A stretch of DNA of 64,000 bases from Macrostomum hystrix (Eukaryota; Platyhelminthes; Macrostomidae): contig CATNEN010000038.1 of assembly GCA_950097015.1 (NCBI GenBank), positions 12,580,001 to 12,644,000 on the forward strand, in the 5' to 3' direction. The notes under the pieces were generated by a model. That model saw only the letters and a program-made list of their open reading frames with translations, did not search any database and was not told where the DNA came from. The position numbers were made by a program, and so were the translations under genes. Each line of letters opens with the position of its first letter. The first letter of the stretch is position 1. Positions 12,252-23,655 of the stretch are shown here, piece by piece.

Positions 12252-12989
12252 GAAGATGCCACCAAAAAATGGCAGAGAGCAAAGGAGAGACTTCGAAAAA
12301 AAGTGGCAGAGACACTTTAAATTAGTGGCGCAGCTGCAGGCAATTTAGCAGCTCCTGAGTGCTTTAACAAGCAAAGCAATAGAAACATTTTTAACTGCTG
12401 AAAAATACCTGCTAATACCTCTGACGCCTTGTTTGAGCGTCAAAGCTCAACGGTTGCTATGGGCAACCTGAGGCCCAGCTTCTGACAAGCATAAGAAGAT
12501 GGCTTGCGCACTGGGGCGGGTTGTGGGTAAGCACATTGTTCAAGGGATTTCATGCGAAGCACAAGAAACTCTCTCCGGTTAGTAATTAGCATGCAGTCCC
12601 CGGTGGCTTCAGACTGGAATTCAGCTTCAGGATTTCAGACTAGCTTTTGAGATAACTTGCGACATACATGAGAATACATGAGAGCAGCTTGGAATGGGTC
12701 CAAGGTAAACTGCAGGTTTTAGTTGAGCGTTGCCAAGTGCAGAATAGACACTTTTTGTATAGAATAATACTAGTAATGTGAAATTCTACATGATGACCCG
12801 CATAGGTTGTAAAACAGAAAACCATTATCATTGCATAATCTCAACATCTAGGAAAATAGAAAAATAGGACTTTGGGGGAAGATTAGGATGTTCAGAGAGG
12901 CCGATATGGGGAGTTATAGACATTAGAAAATGGGATATTTGGATATTGGAAATGGGGGATATCGGGTGATGGGCCGAAGGATGATGAAG

Positions 12990-13200
12990 GAAGAGTTGGG
13001 GAGATAAAGAGTGAGAAGGGGAGATGAAGGGAGAGTAGGGGAGATGGAGGGAGAGTAGGGGGGATGAAGGGAGAGAAGTGGAGATTAAGGGAGAGAAGGG
13101 GAGATGAAAACAGAGAGGAGGGGAGATGAAGGGAGAGTAGGGGAGATAAAGAGAGAGTAGGGGAGATGAAGGAATAGTAGGAGATGGGACATTGGGAGAT
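12990..13200. repeat. Degenerate purine-rich array, about 20-bp unit
   Basis: Imperfect GGGAGAGTAGGGGAGATGAA-like copies. It is clearly related to the larger array at 13,735-14,535, about 0.5 kb away, so it may be an eroded end of the same expansion. Confidence 0.8.
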
Positions 13201-13734
13201 GGGAATATTAGAAGATAGGGATATCGGACGATGCAGATGGTGTTTGAGACAGGTAGATTAAGATGCTGGGTCGTAGGAAACGGGTGAAGGGAAAATGGGA
13301 GAAAATCTGAGTTAGCGACACCCTGAGGCGCAGTCTCAAAGCCATGAAGCTTTAAAATGATTGCTTAAACAGACCACATATACATGTACTTGATGAGGCC
13401 TGTAGTTGTTAAAGTTAGAGATGTTTCATTAGCAACCAGCTAGCAACCAAATCGACATCAGCAGCAGCAGCAGCAGCTTTCGCTAGAAGAATTCAAAGAA
13501 GTAGCAGGAGGTGACAATTGAATTGCTGAGTAGTAAAATGTTCAGCTGACAATCGACTACAAGCTGAGTTGGCAGCACAAATGAGTGGCTACGAGCGTAA
13601 GGCAGTTTAAATTGTTGCCACTTGGCTTGCCACTTTTCACGTCGCTTTTTGTAGAGTAATTTGTAGGCCATGAGTTGCTCTTTGTGACTTGCCAGACTTT
13701 TCTTTTCGTCTTCATGGGAGAGTGGGAAACAGGG

Positions 13735-14535
13735 AAGAGAATGGGAGATAAGGTGAGATGAAGGAAGATAAGAGGAGATGAAGGAAGAGAAGTGGAGATG
13801 AAGGAAGAGAAGGTGAGATGAAGGAAGAGAAGAGGAGATGAAGGAAGATAAGAGGAGATGAAGGAAGATAAGAGGAGATGAAGGAAGAGAAGTGGAGATG
13901 AAGGAAGAGAAGGTGAGATGAAGGAAGATAAGAGGAGATGAAGGAAGATAAGAGGAGATGAAGGAAGATAAGAGGAGATGAAGGAAGATAAGAGGAGATG
14001 AAGGAAGAGAAGAGGAGATGAAGGAAGAGAAGAGGAGATGAAGGAAGAGAAGAGGAGATGAAGGAAGAGAAGAGGAGATGAAGGAAGAGAAGAGGAGATG
14101 AAGGAAGATAAGAGGAGATGAAGGAAGAGAAGTGGAGATGAAGGAAGATAAGGGGAGATGAAGGAAGATAAGAGGAGATGAAGGAAGAGAAGTGAAGATG
14201 AAGGGAGAGACGTGGAGATGAAGGGAGAGAAGTGGAGATGAAGGAATAGAAGTGGAGATGAAGGGAGAGACGTGGAGATGAAGGGAGAGAAGTGGAGATG
14301 AAGGAATAGAAGTGGAGATGAAGGGAGAGAAGTGGAGATGAAGGGAGAGAAGTGGAGATGAAGGAATAGAAGTGGAGATGAAGGGAGAGAAGTGGAGATG
14401 AAGGGAGAGAAGTGGAGATGAAGGGAGAGAAGTGGAGATGAAGGAAGATAAGAGGAGATGAAGGAATAGAAGTGGAGAAGTGGAGAGAAGTGGAGATGAA
14501 GGGAGAGAAGTGGAGATAAATGGAGAGAACGGAAG
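13735..14535. repeat. Minisatellite, 20-bp unit
   Basis: About 40 copies of AAGGAAGAGAAGTGGAGATG with sub-variants (GATAAGAGG, GAGACGTGG) grouped in blocks. It lies upstream of the CCP/WSC gene. The 278-aa minus-strand ORF across it is a repeat artefact. Confidence 0.95.
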
Positions 14536-15049
14536 ATAAATTAATCAAAGAACGATAACTATAGCGAGAAGAAAAAAATCAAGTCCCATACGCATGATAT
14601 GAATTGACTAATTTACAATCAATCGATTTAGAAGCCCTTAATCACCTTTCATCGAAATTCACCCAGGTATAACAGAAAGACCGAATAGCCAATAATGTTT
14701 GTGATAACGCAACACCAGACAACCGCTAAATAATAAAAGCTATTCAGAAGTACACTGATTCCCGCATCACAGTCGTGGTGAACATATATTTACTCAACTG
14801 ATGCATTGAGACATTTCATGGCACTGTGCTCACCAATGTAGAGAAAAAACGCGTAAACAATAAAAAGTCTGAAAAAGGTAGTTTGTGTGACACCTGCAAA
14901 TTACCATCTTTATAGTAAACAGGGTGCGGCCAGAGTGATGCGAGGAAGCACAGAAACATGGCTGATGACTTAGCTACCAGACTGGTACTGAGCAGGGGAG
15001 AAGCTGCGTATACGTGGTAGCTTGGAAGAATGAGACTGGGAGAACATTA

Positions 15050-15810
15050 TAGGAAGAATTGGATAGTGAGAATGGAATAGGGGGGATTGGGAGAATGGGA
15101 TTGGAAGAATTAGGGAGAATGGGATTGGGATAATGGGATTGGGACAATGGGATTGGGACAATGGGATTGGGAGAGTGGGATTGGGATAATGGGATTGGGA
15201 GAATTCGGATTTGTAGAATTGGATCGGGAGAATGGGATTGGGAGAATTGGATTGGGAGAATGGGATTGGGAGAATGGGATTGGGAGAATTGGATCGGGAT
15301 AATTCGGATTGGTAGAATTGGATTGGGAGAATGGGATTGGGAGAATGGGATTGGGAGAATGGGATTGGGAGAATTGGATCGGGATAATTCGGATTGGTAG
15401 AATTGGATCGGGAGAATGGGATTGGGAGAATGGGATTGGGAGAATGGGATTGGGAGAATTGGATCGGGATAATTCGGATTGGTAGAATTGGATCGGGAGA
15501 ATGGGATTGGGAGAATGGGATTGGGAGAATGGGATTGGGAGAATTGGATCGGGATAATTCGGATTGGTAGAATTGGATCGGGAGAATGGGATTGGGAGAA
15601 TGGGATTGGGAGAATGGGATTGGGAGAATTGGATCGGGATAATTCGGATTGGTAGAATTGGATCGGGAGAATGGGATTGGGAGAATGGGATTGGGAGAAT
15701 GGGATTGGGATAATTCGGATTGGTAGAATTGGATCGGGAGAATGGGATTGGGAGAATGGGATTGGGAGAATGGGATTGGGAGAATTAGGGAGATTGAGAT
15801 TGGGAGAATC
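15050..15810. repeat. 14-bp minisatellite with an 85-bp higher-order unit
   Basis: The basic unit is GGGATTGGGAGAAT. A marker variant beginning GGATCGGGATAATTCGG recurs at 15,291, 15,376, 15,461, 15,546 and 15,631, exactly 85 bp apart. Confidence 0.95.
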
Positions 15811-16394
15811 GGATAGGGAGAATTGAAAATGGAGAAAGGATAAGGATAATCACATATACGGAGAAGGAAATTTGAATAAGAACAATGAAATAGAGCTAAT
15901 AGGACAGGAAAAGAATAGAAAAAACATATAGCAAAGAAGCAATCGAAAGTCTCTACACCCTACTTAGCATGGGAAGTATTGCAAGCCACATTCATTAGTA
16001 ATTCGCATTTTGGCAGCGCGGATATGCAAATTAATCAACAGAAACATTTGGTATAAGGCACACTTGCGTAACTTGTGAGTTAACAGTGCTACTAAAACTA
16101 CATGTAAACTAATGCATGAAAACGGTATCAACACTTGACAACAACAAAAACAAAGTATATAAAAGCAAAATAGTGCACGACCTTCCTGTGACCCATAAAA
16201 AATATCGCAAGGCATTAGCGAAACAACTTTCTAAACTATAAAATAAAATATTGTTTGATCAGGAAACAAGTAAAACTAGTAGAAAAAGAAACTAGAATTG
16301 TAATAAGTAGCAAATATTTAGCAACCGTCTAAACATTAATGGCCATAGATTCAACCTGGGATTACTAGCTTAAAATAATATCCTGGGAGAATAG

Positions 16395-16950
16395 CGAACT
16401 CAAACATGATGATTTGGGGGAAAAGGAACTCAAACCAGAGAATCTGGGAGAAAAGGAACTCAAACCGAAGGATCTGGGAGAAAAGGAACTTAAACTGAAG
16501 GATCTGGGAGAAAAGGAACTTAAACTGAAGGATCTGGGAGAAAAGGAACTTAAACTGAAGGATTTGAGAGAAAAGGAACTCAAACCAGAGGATCAGAGAG
16601 AAAGGGAACTCAATCCGGAGGATCAGAGAGAAAAGGAACTCAAACCAGAGGATCAGAGAGAAAAGGAACTCAATCCGGAGGATCAGAGAGAAAAGGAACT
16701 CAAACCGGAGGATCAGAGAGAAAAGGAACTCAATCCGGAGGATCATAGAGAAAAGGAACTCAAACCGGAGGATCTGGGAGAAAAGGAACTCAATCCGGAG
16801 GATCTGGGAGAAAAGGAACTCAATCCGGAGGATCTGGGAGAAAAGGAACTCAAACCGGAGGATCAGAGAGAAAAGGAACTCAATCCGGAGGATCTGTGAG
16901 AAAACGAACTCAAACCGGAGGATCTGGGAGAAAAGTACTCGAATTTGAGC
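16395..16950. repeat. Minisatellite, 30-bp unit, downstream of SLC35A3
   Basis: About 18 copies built on GAGAAAAGGAACTCAA(A/T)CC plus GGAGGATC. Both strands stay open (161 aa forward, 206 aa reverse) because the unit is a multiple of three. It ends about 100 bp past the SLC35A3 stop. Confidence 0.95.
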
Positions 16951-17046
16951 ATCTAGGAGAAAAGGACTCAAACATTAGCATATGTAAGAATATGAACTCA
17001 ATTGTCAGATGCAAATGATTCGCACAAAGACAAAGAATCATCAGGG

Positions 17047-19978
17047 CTAGACTTTATCAGCGGGCCTGGGAGGCGGCAGCACGCCGGACTGCGGCCTCTC
17101 GTAGCCGTACAGCATGGTGGCCGCGATCACAAAGCTGGCGCCGCTGAAGAACGCGACGCTAGGAGCGAAGTCGGCCAGCCACAGCCAGGACACCAGGGTG
17201 CTGAGAATGATTGACACGGCGTTGGCGAAGCCTTTCAAAATATTGTCGGCGTATTTGATAACGGCGGCTATCACCAAGCCGCCGAACGCGTGCAGGCCGA
17301 TGACCAGCCAGACCCAGGCCGTGTAGCCCTGGAAGAAGCCGTCGGCGGCGATGCGGTCCCAGTCGGAGCCGGCCACGCCAGCCAGGCCCAGCAGGGAACC
17401 GAACAGGCCCAGCTGAATGTTGCGCATCCAGACGGAGGCTGGCGAACCCTGGCAACATGCGGCACCATATGTTTAGTTTTTGGAGGGATTCTCAATTTCG
17501 ATAAGATATTTTGGGATCCTCGATTTAAATAGAATATTTGGGATTTTTATTTCAATGGGATACTTTGAGATTCTCGATTTCTATGGGATATTTTGGGATC
17601 CTCGATTTGAATGGGATATTTTGGGATTCTTGATTTGAATGGGATATTTTGGGATTCTTGATTTGAATGGGATATTTTGGGATTCTTGATTTGAATGGGA
17701 TATTTTGGGATTCTTGATTTGAATGGGATATTTTGGGATCCCTGATTTGTATGGGATATTTTGGGATACTAGATTTCTTTTGAATATTTTGGGATTTGTA
17801 CTTTTGATGAGATATTTTTGAATTCTTGACTTTAATGGGACATTTTGGGATTCGTGCTTGTGATGGGAGATTTTAAGACTCATTTTTTGTGATTGGAGAT
17901 TTTGGGATTATTGATTTAGATTGGATAATTCAAATTCTAAGTCTAATTGAAGCTTTCAAAGATAAAATACCTTTCTACTCATCTGAACGGCTTACAAATT
18001 TATGTTCTAGATAAGACATTCTAGATCAGTTACGGAAAGTAAAGAATCCAAGCACCAGATTCCTACCTTTAGAATCTTCTCAAAGTAGACTCCAGCGAAG
18101 CCGCTGCTGCAACAGGCGGACAGCACAGCCACCAGGCCCACCATCTGGCTAGAGACACTGGAGGCCGACGTTGAAGCGGCAGCCGAGGATTTTTTCTCGC
18201 TGGGCAGCTGAACTAGGGCCACGCCGGTGAACAGGATCAGCAGGGCCAGCCACTTAGTGCCAGAGATGGCTTTGCGCAGTAGAATCACAGAGAATACGGC
18301 TGTTGTGAGAATCTTCAGCTGGTATGTGACCTGCGGTTCCAGGGTGGCAATTAGGGAATGGGCCACTTAGATGATTGATCAGGTCTATCAGGGATGGATA
18401 CTTGGGTCAGGGATGTTCAGGTGGGTCAGGTGAGTTAGGGATGGACACTTGGGTCAGGTGAGTTAGGGATGGACACTTGGGTCAGGTGAGTTAGGGATGG
18501 ACACTTGGGTCAGGTGAGTTAGGGATGGACACTTGGGTCAGGTGAGTTAGGGATGGACACTTGGGTCAGGTGAGTTAGGGATGGACACTTGGGTCAGGTG
18601 AGTTAGGGATGGACACTTGGGTCAGGTGAGTTAGGGATGGCCACTTGGGTCAGGTGAGTTAGGGATGGACACTTGGGTCAGGTGAGTTAGGGATGGACAC
18701 TTGGGTCAGGTGAGTCAGGGATGGGCACTGTAACACTAAAAGTGGGGAACGAACCTCGCGCTGGCAGACCGAGGCCTGTTTCTGGCTTGTTTGCCTTCGT
18801 CAGTCAGCCATAGCCACACGCAGTCCTCTTCCACCACTCTTAGTGTGCACAGAAGTATCTTTTAACCTTGCCATTTTTATGGCGATACTTTTTTGTGTTA
18901 TGTGAGAGTTTTGCAGCCAAGTCTTTGCTTTTCTACTGTTGTCAGTAGTCTGAATTGTATCTCTCAATACAATTGTTGTTCAGGTCAGTGTTGTTCAGGT
19001 GGGTTAGGTGGGTCAGGGATGGTCAGGTGGGTTAGGTGGGTCAGGGATGGTCAGGTGGGTTAGGTGGGTCAGGGATGGTCAGGTGGGTTAGGTGGGTCAG
19101 GGATGGTCAGGTGGGTTAGGGATGGTCACGTGGGTCAGGGATTGTCAGGTGGGTTAGGTGGGTCAGGGATGGTCAGATAGGTTAGGTGGGTCAGGGATGT
19201 TCAGGTGGGTTAGGTGGGTCAGGGATGGTCAGGTGGGTTAGGTGGGTCAGGGATGGTCAGGTGGGTTAGGTGGGTCAGGGATGGTCAGGTGGGTTAGGTG
19301 TGTCAGGGAAGGTCAGGGGGTCACGGATGGTCACGTGGATCAGGGATAAACACATGGGTCAGGGAAGGCCAGGTGTCTGTTGGGTCAAGGATGATTACGT
19401 GGATCAGGGATAAACACATGGGTCAGGGAAGGCCAGGTGTCTGTTGGGTCAAGGATGATTACGTGGGTCAGGGATGGTAACGTGGGTCAGGGATGGTCAC
19501 GTGGGTCAGGGGTAGCTAGGATAGGTGAGTCAGGGATAGCTAGAACGGGTGGGTCAGGAATATTGGGTCAGAATAATTAGGCGCGAATAGTAAGTAGGAT
19601 CAGGTAGGTCAATATCGTTGGCCAAACCTGGTACAATGCGGCATTCAGATGTGACAGGGCTATGAATAGCAGGTTATTCTGCAGGGTGTACAGGCCAGCT
19701 GGCACAGCTAGTTTCAGGGTGTCCTTCCAGTTGTCGAGCAGTTCGGAGTGCAAATCGCGCACTGTTAGCTTAATTGAGAAGCCGTGCTCCCTGGCAACTA
19801 GCACTAGGCAGGTGAGCAGCTTGACAGCCTCGGCCATAACAACAGCCGTTGAGGGCAGGTAGAGCTTCTGGCCAGGCTCCGTGGCGTTGCGCGTGTACCG
19901 CATGACTAGGACCACCGAGGACGTCTGCAGGACTAGCAGCGTCAGGCTGATCCACTTCAGCTGCTGCTGGGTGGCCAT
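17047..19978 (-). CDS. SLC35A3: UDP-N-acetylglucosamine transporter, SLC35A family
   Basis: Three exons: 19978-19628, 18330-18067 and 17448-17047, total 1,017 nt, 338 aa, both introns phase 0 at AG|G junctions. The family (nucleotide-sugar antiporters with about ten membrane segments, Golgi) imports UDP-GlcNAc in exchange for UMP. Family motifs visible here are [76 protein letters not shown] and [13 protein letters not shown]. Length and motif order match animal SLC35A3; the UDP-galactose transporter SLC35A2 is the closest alternative. The start is the only ATG that gives a complete first segment ([12 protein letters not shown]), and a splice-acceptor-like TTAACAG lies 10 nt before it. Intron 1 is almost wholly 28-bp repeats plus a small insertion, and intron 2 carries another 28-bp array. 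Confidence 0.93.
17520..17790. repeat. Minisatellite, 28-bp unit, SLC35A3 intron 2
   Basis: About nine copies around GGGATATTTTGGGATTCTTG followed by ATTTGAAT, most regular at 17,585-17,760 and more degenerate on both sides. Sequence unrelated to the other 28-bp arrays. Confidence 0.93.
18405..18728. repeat. Minisatellite, 28-bp unit, SLC35A3 intron 1 (proximal)
   Basis: About eleven near-identical copies containing GGGTCAGGTGAGTTAGGGAT. It ends abruptly at a MITE-like insertion at 18,734. Confidence 0.95.
18727..18852. mobile_element. MITE-like insertion between two minisatellites
   Basis: About 112 bp bounded by inverted ends: CACTAAAAGTGG at 18,734-18,745 and CCACTCTTAGTG at 18,834-18,845 (11 of 12 complementary), with partial pairing (CTGT ... 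ACAG) further out. No ORF. Target duplication not clear. It sits in a 250-bp non-repeat island inside SLC35A3 intron 1. Confidence 0.5.
18985..19560. repeat. Minisatellite, 28-bp unit, SLC35A3 intron 1 (distal)
   Basis: About eleven regular copies containing GGTCAGGTGGGTTAGGTGGG to about 19,310, then a degenerate tail of GGGTCAGGGA-type pieces. Related to the array at 18,405-18,728; together they make up most of the intron. Confidence 0.93.
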
Positions 19979-19987
19979 TGTCTCACA

Positions 19988-19995
19988 GCTGTTAA
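19988..19995 (-). promoter_or_regulatory. Splice acceptor just upstream of the SLC35A3 ATG
   Basis: AATTAACAG precedes an exon starting at 19,988, leaving 10 nt before the ATG. Just beyond it begins the 24-bp array at 20,040. It could be a 5'UTR intron acceptor or a spliced-leader trans-splice acceptor; no donor is identifiable. Confidence 0.4.
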
Positions 19996-20039
19996 TTATT
20001 TAAATTCGGTTAGGATTAGTATCTGGGAGAATAGGACGA

Positions 20040-21012
20040 GGATCTGTGAGGATTGGATATTGAGAATCTGTGAGGATGGGATATTGACGATCTGTGAGGA
20101 TGGGATATTGATGATCTGTGAGGATGGGATATTGACGATCTGTGAGGATGGGATATTGAGAATCTGTGAGGATGGAATATTGACGATCTGTGAGGATGGA
20201 ATATTGAGGATCTGTGAGGATGGGATATTGACGATCTGTGAGGATGGAATATTGAGGATCTGTGAGGATGGGATATTGACGATCTGTGAGGATGGAATAT
20301 TGACGATCTGTGAGGATGGGATATTGAGAATCTGTGAGGATGGAATATTGACGATCTGTGAGGATGGAATATTGAGAATCTGTGAGGATGGGATATTGAC
20401 GATCTGTGAGGATGGAATATTGAGGATCTGTGAGGATGGGATATTGACGATCTGTGAGGATGGAATATTGAGAATCTGTGAGGATGGGATATTGACGATC
20501 TGTGAGGATGGAATATTGAGGATCTGTGAGGATGGGATATTGACGATCTGTGAGGATGGAATATTGACGATCTGTGAGGATGGAATATTGAGAATCTGTG
20601 AGGATGGGATATTGACGATCTGTGAGGATGGAATATTGAGGATCTGTGAGGATGGGATATTGACGATCTGTGAGGATGGAATATTGACGATCTGTGAGGA
20701 TGGGATATTGACGATCTGTGAGGATGGAATATTGAGGATCTGTGAGGATGGGATATTGACGATCTGTGAGGATGAAATATTGACGATCTGTGAGGATGGG
20801 ATATTGAGAATCTGTGAGGATGGAATATTGACGATCTGTGAGGATGGGATATTGAGGATCTGTGAGGATGGGATATTGAGGATCTGTGAGGATGGGATAT
20901 TGACGATCTGTGAGGATGGGATATTGAGAATCTGTGAGGATGGAATATTGAGAATCTGTGAGGATGGAATATTGACGATCTGTGAGGATGGGATATTGAG
21001 GATCTGTGAGGA
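20040..21012. repeat. Minisatellite, 24-bp unit, upstream of SLC35A3
   Basis: About 40 copies of GATCTGTGAGGATGGGATAT plus TGAC/TGAG. It starts about 60 bp upstream of the SLC35A3 ATG. Both strands are open for hundreds of codons (366 aa ICEDGILT repeats forward, part of a 505 aa ORF reverse), an effect of the 24-bp period. It passes at 21,005 into a 21-bp array. Confidence 0.97.
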
Positions 21013-21480
21013 TGGGATGAGGATCTGTGAGAATGGGATGAGGATCTGTGAGAATGGGATGAGGATCTGTGAGAATAGAATGAGGATCTTTGAGAATGGG
21101 ATGAGGATCTGTGAGAATGGAATGAGGATCTGTGAGAATAGGATTTTTGAGGACCTGTGAGAATGGAATGAGGATCTGTGAGAATGGGATGAGGATCTGT
21201 GAGAATGGAATGAGGATCTGTGAGAATGGGATGAGGATCTGTGAGAATGGAATGAGGATCTGTGAGAATGGGATGAGGATCTGTGAGAATGGAATGAGGA
21301 TATGTGAGAATGGGATGAGCATCTGTGAGAATAGAATGAGGATCTTTGAGAATGGGATGAGGATCTGTGAGAATGGAATGAGGATCGGTGAGAATAGGAT
21401 TTTTGAGGAACTGTGAGAATGGGATATTGAGGATCTGTGAGGACGGGGTGAGGATCTGTGTTGACGCGACGCTGAGGATC
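21005..21480. repeat. Minisatellite, 21-bp unit, continuing the 24-bp array
   Basis: About 20 copies of GGGATGAGGATCTGTGAGAA plus T. It is the 24-bp unit with a 3-bp loss. The block from about 21,000 to 21,145 is largely repeated at about 21,270-21,415, each ending in ATAGGATTTTTGAGGA. Confidence 0.93.
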
Positions 21481-22027
21481 TGATGTGGGAAATGAACTGG
21501 GGATCTGGGAGAATCATCCTAAGATCAGAATTTTATAATTTGTTCGTTGTCAAGACTAGCACCTGCTTTAATTACCTGTTTATATACAATATAAGAATGA
21601 AAAACTGTCTTAATGTAAAACAAAAGTGAATGACAATATATTTATTGAAGACAAAAGGGGCGACTTTATATAAAAATAATAATGCCAGAGATTATTGTCT
21701 GATTACAATATTAAAAAAGTAACCATGCAGCATTAAAAATCGCCATGTACACTAAGCGAAACAGCGCGCACAAGTGTACCACAGGGAAAGAGAAGATTGG
21801 TAAGCAGTTGGAAAACGTGAGAAAAAACACTACATCGTACTACAAAAAACACTAGATTCATGCTTCGAGAGCTAACACTGATTTTTTTAATAATAGGCAT
21901 ATAATAAAGACAAACTAAAGAAAGATTTATTTACTGAGAAGGCACAGGTACGAAATGAGACACGAGACAACGAGCTGCTGTTAATGTTCTAGAAAGCGCC
22001 ATTTTTGGCTTGTGAGAAATCCGGTGG

Positions 22028-22160
22028 GGTGGGTGGCAGAGCAGTTTGCCTCTCGCAGCTCGCAGCGTACAAAGGTCCCTGAGCTCGATTCCGCAGCTAA
22101 GGCCGAATTCATTTGAGGCGCAGCCGCGGGGAGAAGGCTTGGGGGCTTGTTGTGTAATTT
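22028..22160 (+). mobile_element. tRNA-like SINE, family 1
   Basis: A-box-like GTGGCAGAGCAG, box B GAGCTCGATTCC at 22,081-22,092, then GGCCGAATTCATTTGAGGCG and CAGCCGCGGGGAGAAGGCTT. It lies between SLC35A3 and SHOC2. Confidence 0.7.
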
Positions 22161-22819
22161 AGACCCTTGAGGGAGAACCCCATTGTGACTTTGAAGTTGA
22201 AAAATGGGATTATTTTATAGATAACGGGGAGTTAAAAACACAAAAGTGGCTAGCAAGCCAGAATTCGATTAACAGAAAAATGAGCAACTTAACGAACACA
22301 ACGGAAGCACAACGCATGACAGCACAGTGCAGTCGCATTTACTTGCCTGAAACGAAACAATACATCATTTTTGAAGCATCAAGACGATAAAAAACTGGCA
22401 AAACTCGCACAGACGACTAACCGAATGGAATATAATAACTCTGTTAACAAAAGCGGGAAATTTTTGGTACAACCGAACTTAAAAATGGAACACATTCTTT
22501 TGAATAAATATGGACAGCTACAAGACTGTATTTAAATAAAAAAACTTTGTGTTAGAGCAAGCGACGTTTACGAATTTTACTAAAACAAATAAATAAACTG
22601 CTACCTACTATCTAAATAAACAAACAAAATCTCTACAAACAAATAGTTCAAGCTGCACTAAAACGTTTAGATTTTTGACACAAATTCAAATTTAAACATT
22701 GAATTGATAAATAAATAAATAAACAAACGGAATCTCTCTATATTTGTTTTCTTTTGGACGTGATAAGGTGAAAACTATTACAAAAATGATTAGCTGCAGT
22801 TTAGAAAATACTTCTACGT

Positions 22820-23340
22820 TTCTACAAGCTTTCTCTGGACTGGTACTGAGTTTCCTCAGTCTTGTACAAGCTTTCAATAGACTGGTACTGAGTATTGTCA
22901 GTCTTGTACAAGCTTTCTCTAGACTGGTACTGAGTTTCGTCAGTCTTGTACAAGCTTTCTCTAGACTGGTACTGAGTTTCGTCAGTCTTGTACAAGCTTT
23001 CTCTAGACTGGTACTGAGTTTCGTCAGTCTTGTACAAGCTTTCAATAGACTGGTACTGAGTATTGTCAGTCTTGTACAAGCTTTCTCTAGACTGGTACTG
23101 AGTATTTTCAGTCTTGTACAAGCTTTCTCTAGACTGGTACTGAGTTTCGTCAGTCTTGTACAAGCTTTCTCTAGACTGGTACTGAGTTTCGTCAGTCTTG
23201 TACAAGCTTTCTCTAGACTGGTACTGAGTTTCGTCAGTCTTGTACAAGTTTTCTCCAGACTGGTACTGAGTTTTGTCAGTCTTGTACTAGTTTTCTCCAG
23301 ACTGGTACTGAGTTTTGTCAGTTTTGTACAAGCAAGCGTC
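22820..23340. repeat. Minisatellite, 42-bp unit, downstream of SHOC2
   Basis: About 12 copies of a unit containing CAGTCTTGTACAAGCTTTCT and GACTGGTACTGAGT. TTGTACAA and AAGCTT are short palindromes in each unit. Open in several frames because 42 is a multiple of 3. Confidence 0.95.
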
Positions 23341-23500
23341 TCACCAGACTTGTACAAACCAAAAAGTAAAAAACAACTTGAAAAAATACCAAAAAAGCAG
23401 AAAGCATTTAAAAATTTGCTGTACTTGAATGAATTCAGTTAAAATAAATGAACAGTGTTGGAAAACAAAACAGATATCGAAAACAACTAAGCGATAACAA

Positions 23501-23506
23501 TTTATT
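23501..23506 (-). terminator. Candidate polyadenylation signal for SHOC2
   Basis: AATAAA on the minus strand, about 150 nt after the SHOC2 stop. If used, the 42-bp array at 22,820-23,340 lies outside the mRNA. Confidence 0.5.
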
Positions 23507-23655
23507 TGGCCCTTTGACACCGGCCATAGCAGAACACAGTGTGTTAAGCGTTGGAGATTCAATCTGGACTGAAGGAAATAAATTCAGGTTGAAAAATATT
23601 TTACTTAAAAAAATAATATGAATATAACAAACACTACAAGTGCAACGTACTTTGG

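Larger units (their letters stand above)
12252..17046. other. Intergenic: between SLC35A3 and the CCP/WSC gene
   Basis: Apart from the arrays at 12,990-13,200, 13,735-14,535, 15,050-15,810 and 16,395-16,950, I see no coding exon. The remaining unique DNA is AT-rich with no recognised motif. It presumably includes the promoter of the CCP/WSC gene and the 3'UTR of SLC35A3, for which I find no AATAAA close to the stop. Confidence 0.6.
19979..23655. other. Intergenic: between SHOC2 and SLC35A3
   Basis: The 24- and 21-bp arrays (20,040-21,480), about 1.3 kb of AT-rich unique DNA with one family 1 SINE, and the 42-bp array. No gene seen. Confidence 0.6.

Noticed and set aside
12054-12320. 88-aa plus-strand ORF with poly-Gln
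   Set aside because: It is the complement of the CTG-rich signal-peptide exon (poly-Leu) of the minus-strand CCP/WSC gene.
16351-16971. Plus-strand GEKELKPEDL repeat ORF (161 aa) and minus-strand counterpart
   Set aside because: Tempting as a charged repeat protein, but both strands are open, the unit is exactly 30 bp, and no flanking coding sequence exists.
20000-21517. 505-aa minus-strand ORF of ILTDPQYP-type repeats and the 366-aa plus-strand ORF opposite it
   Set aside because: Both are read-through of a 24/21-bp tandem array. No start context, no non-repeat coding sequence and no homology recognised.
22692-23442. 232-, 221- and 141-aa ORFs across the 42-bp array
   Set aside because: A 42-bp period keeps several frames open; it lies beyond the likely SHOC2 polyadenylation signal.
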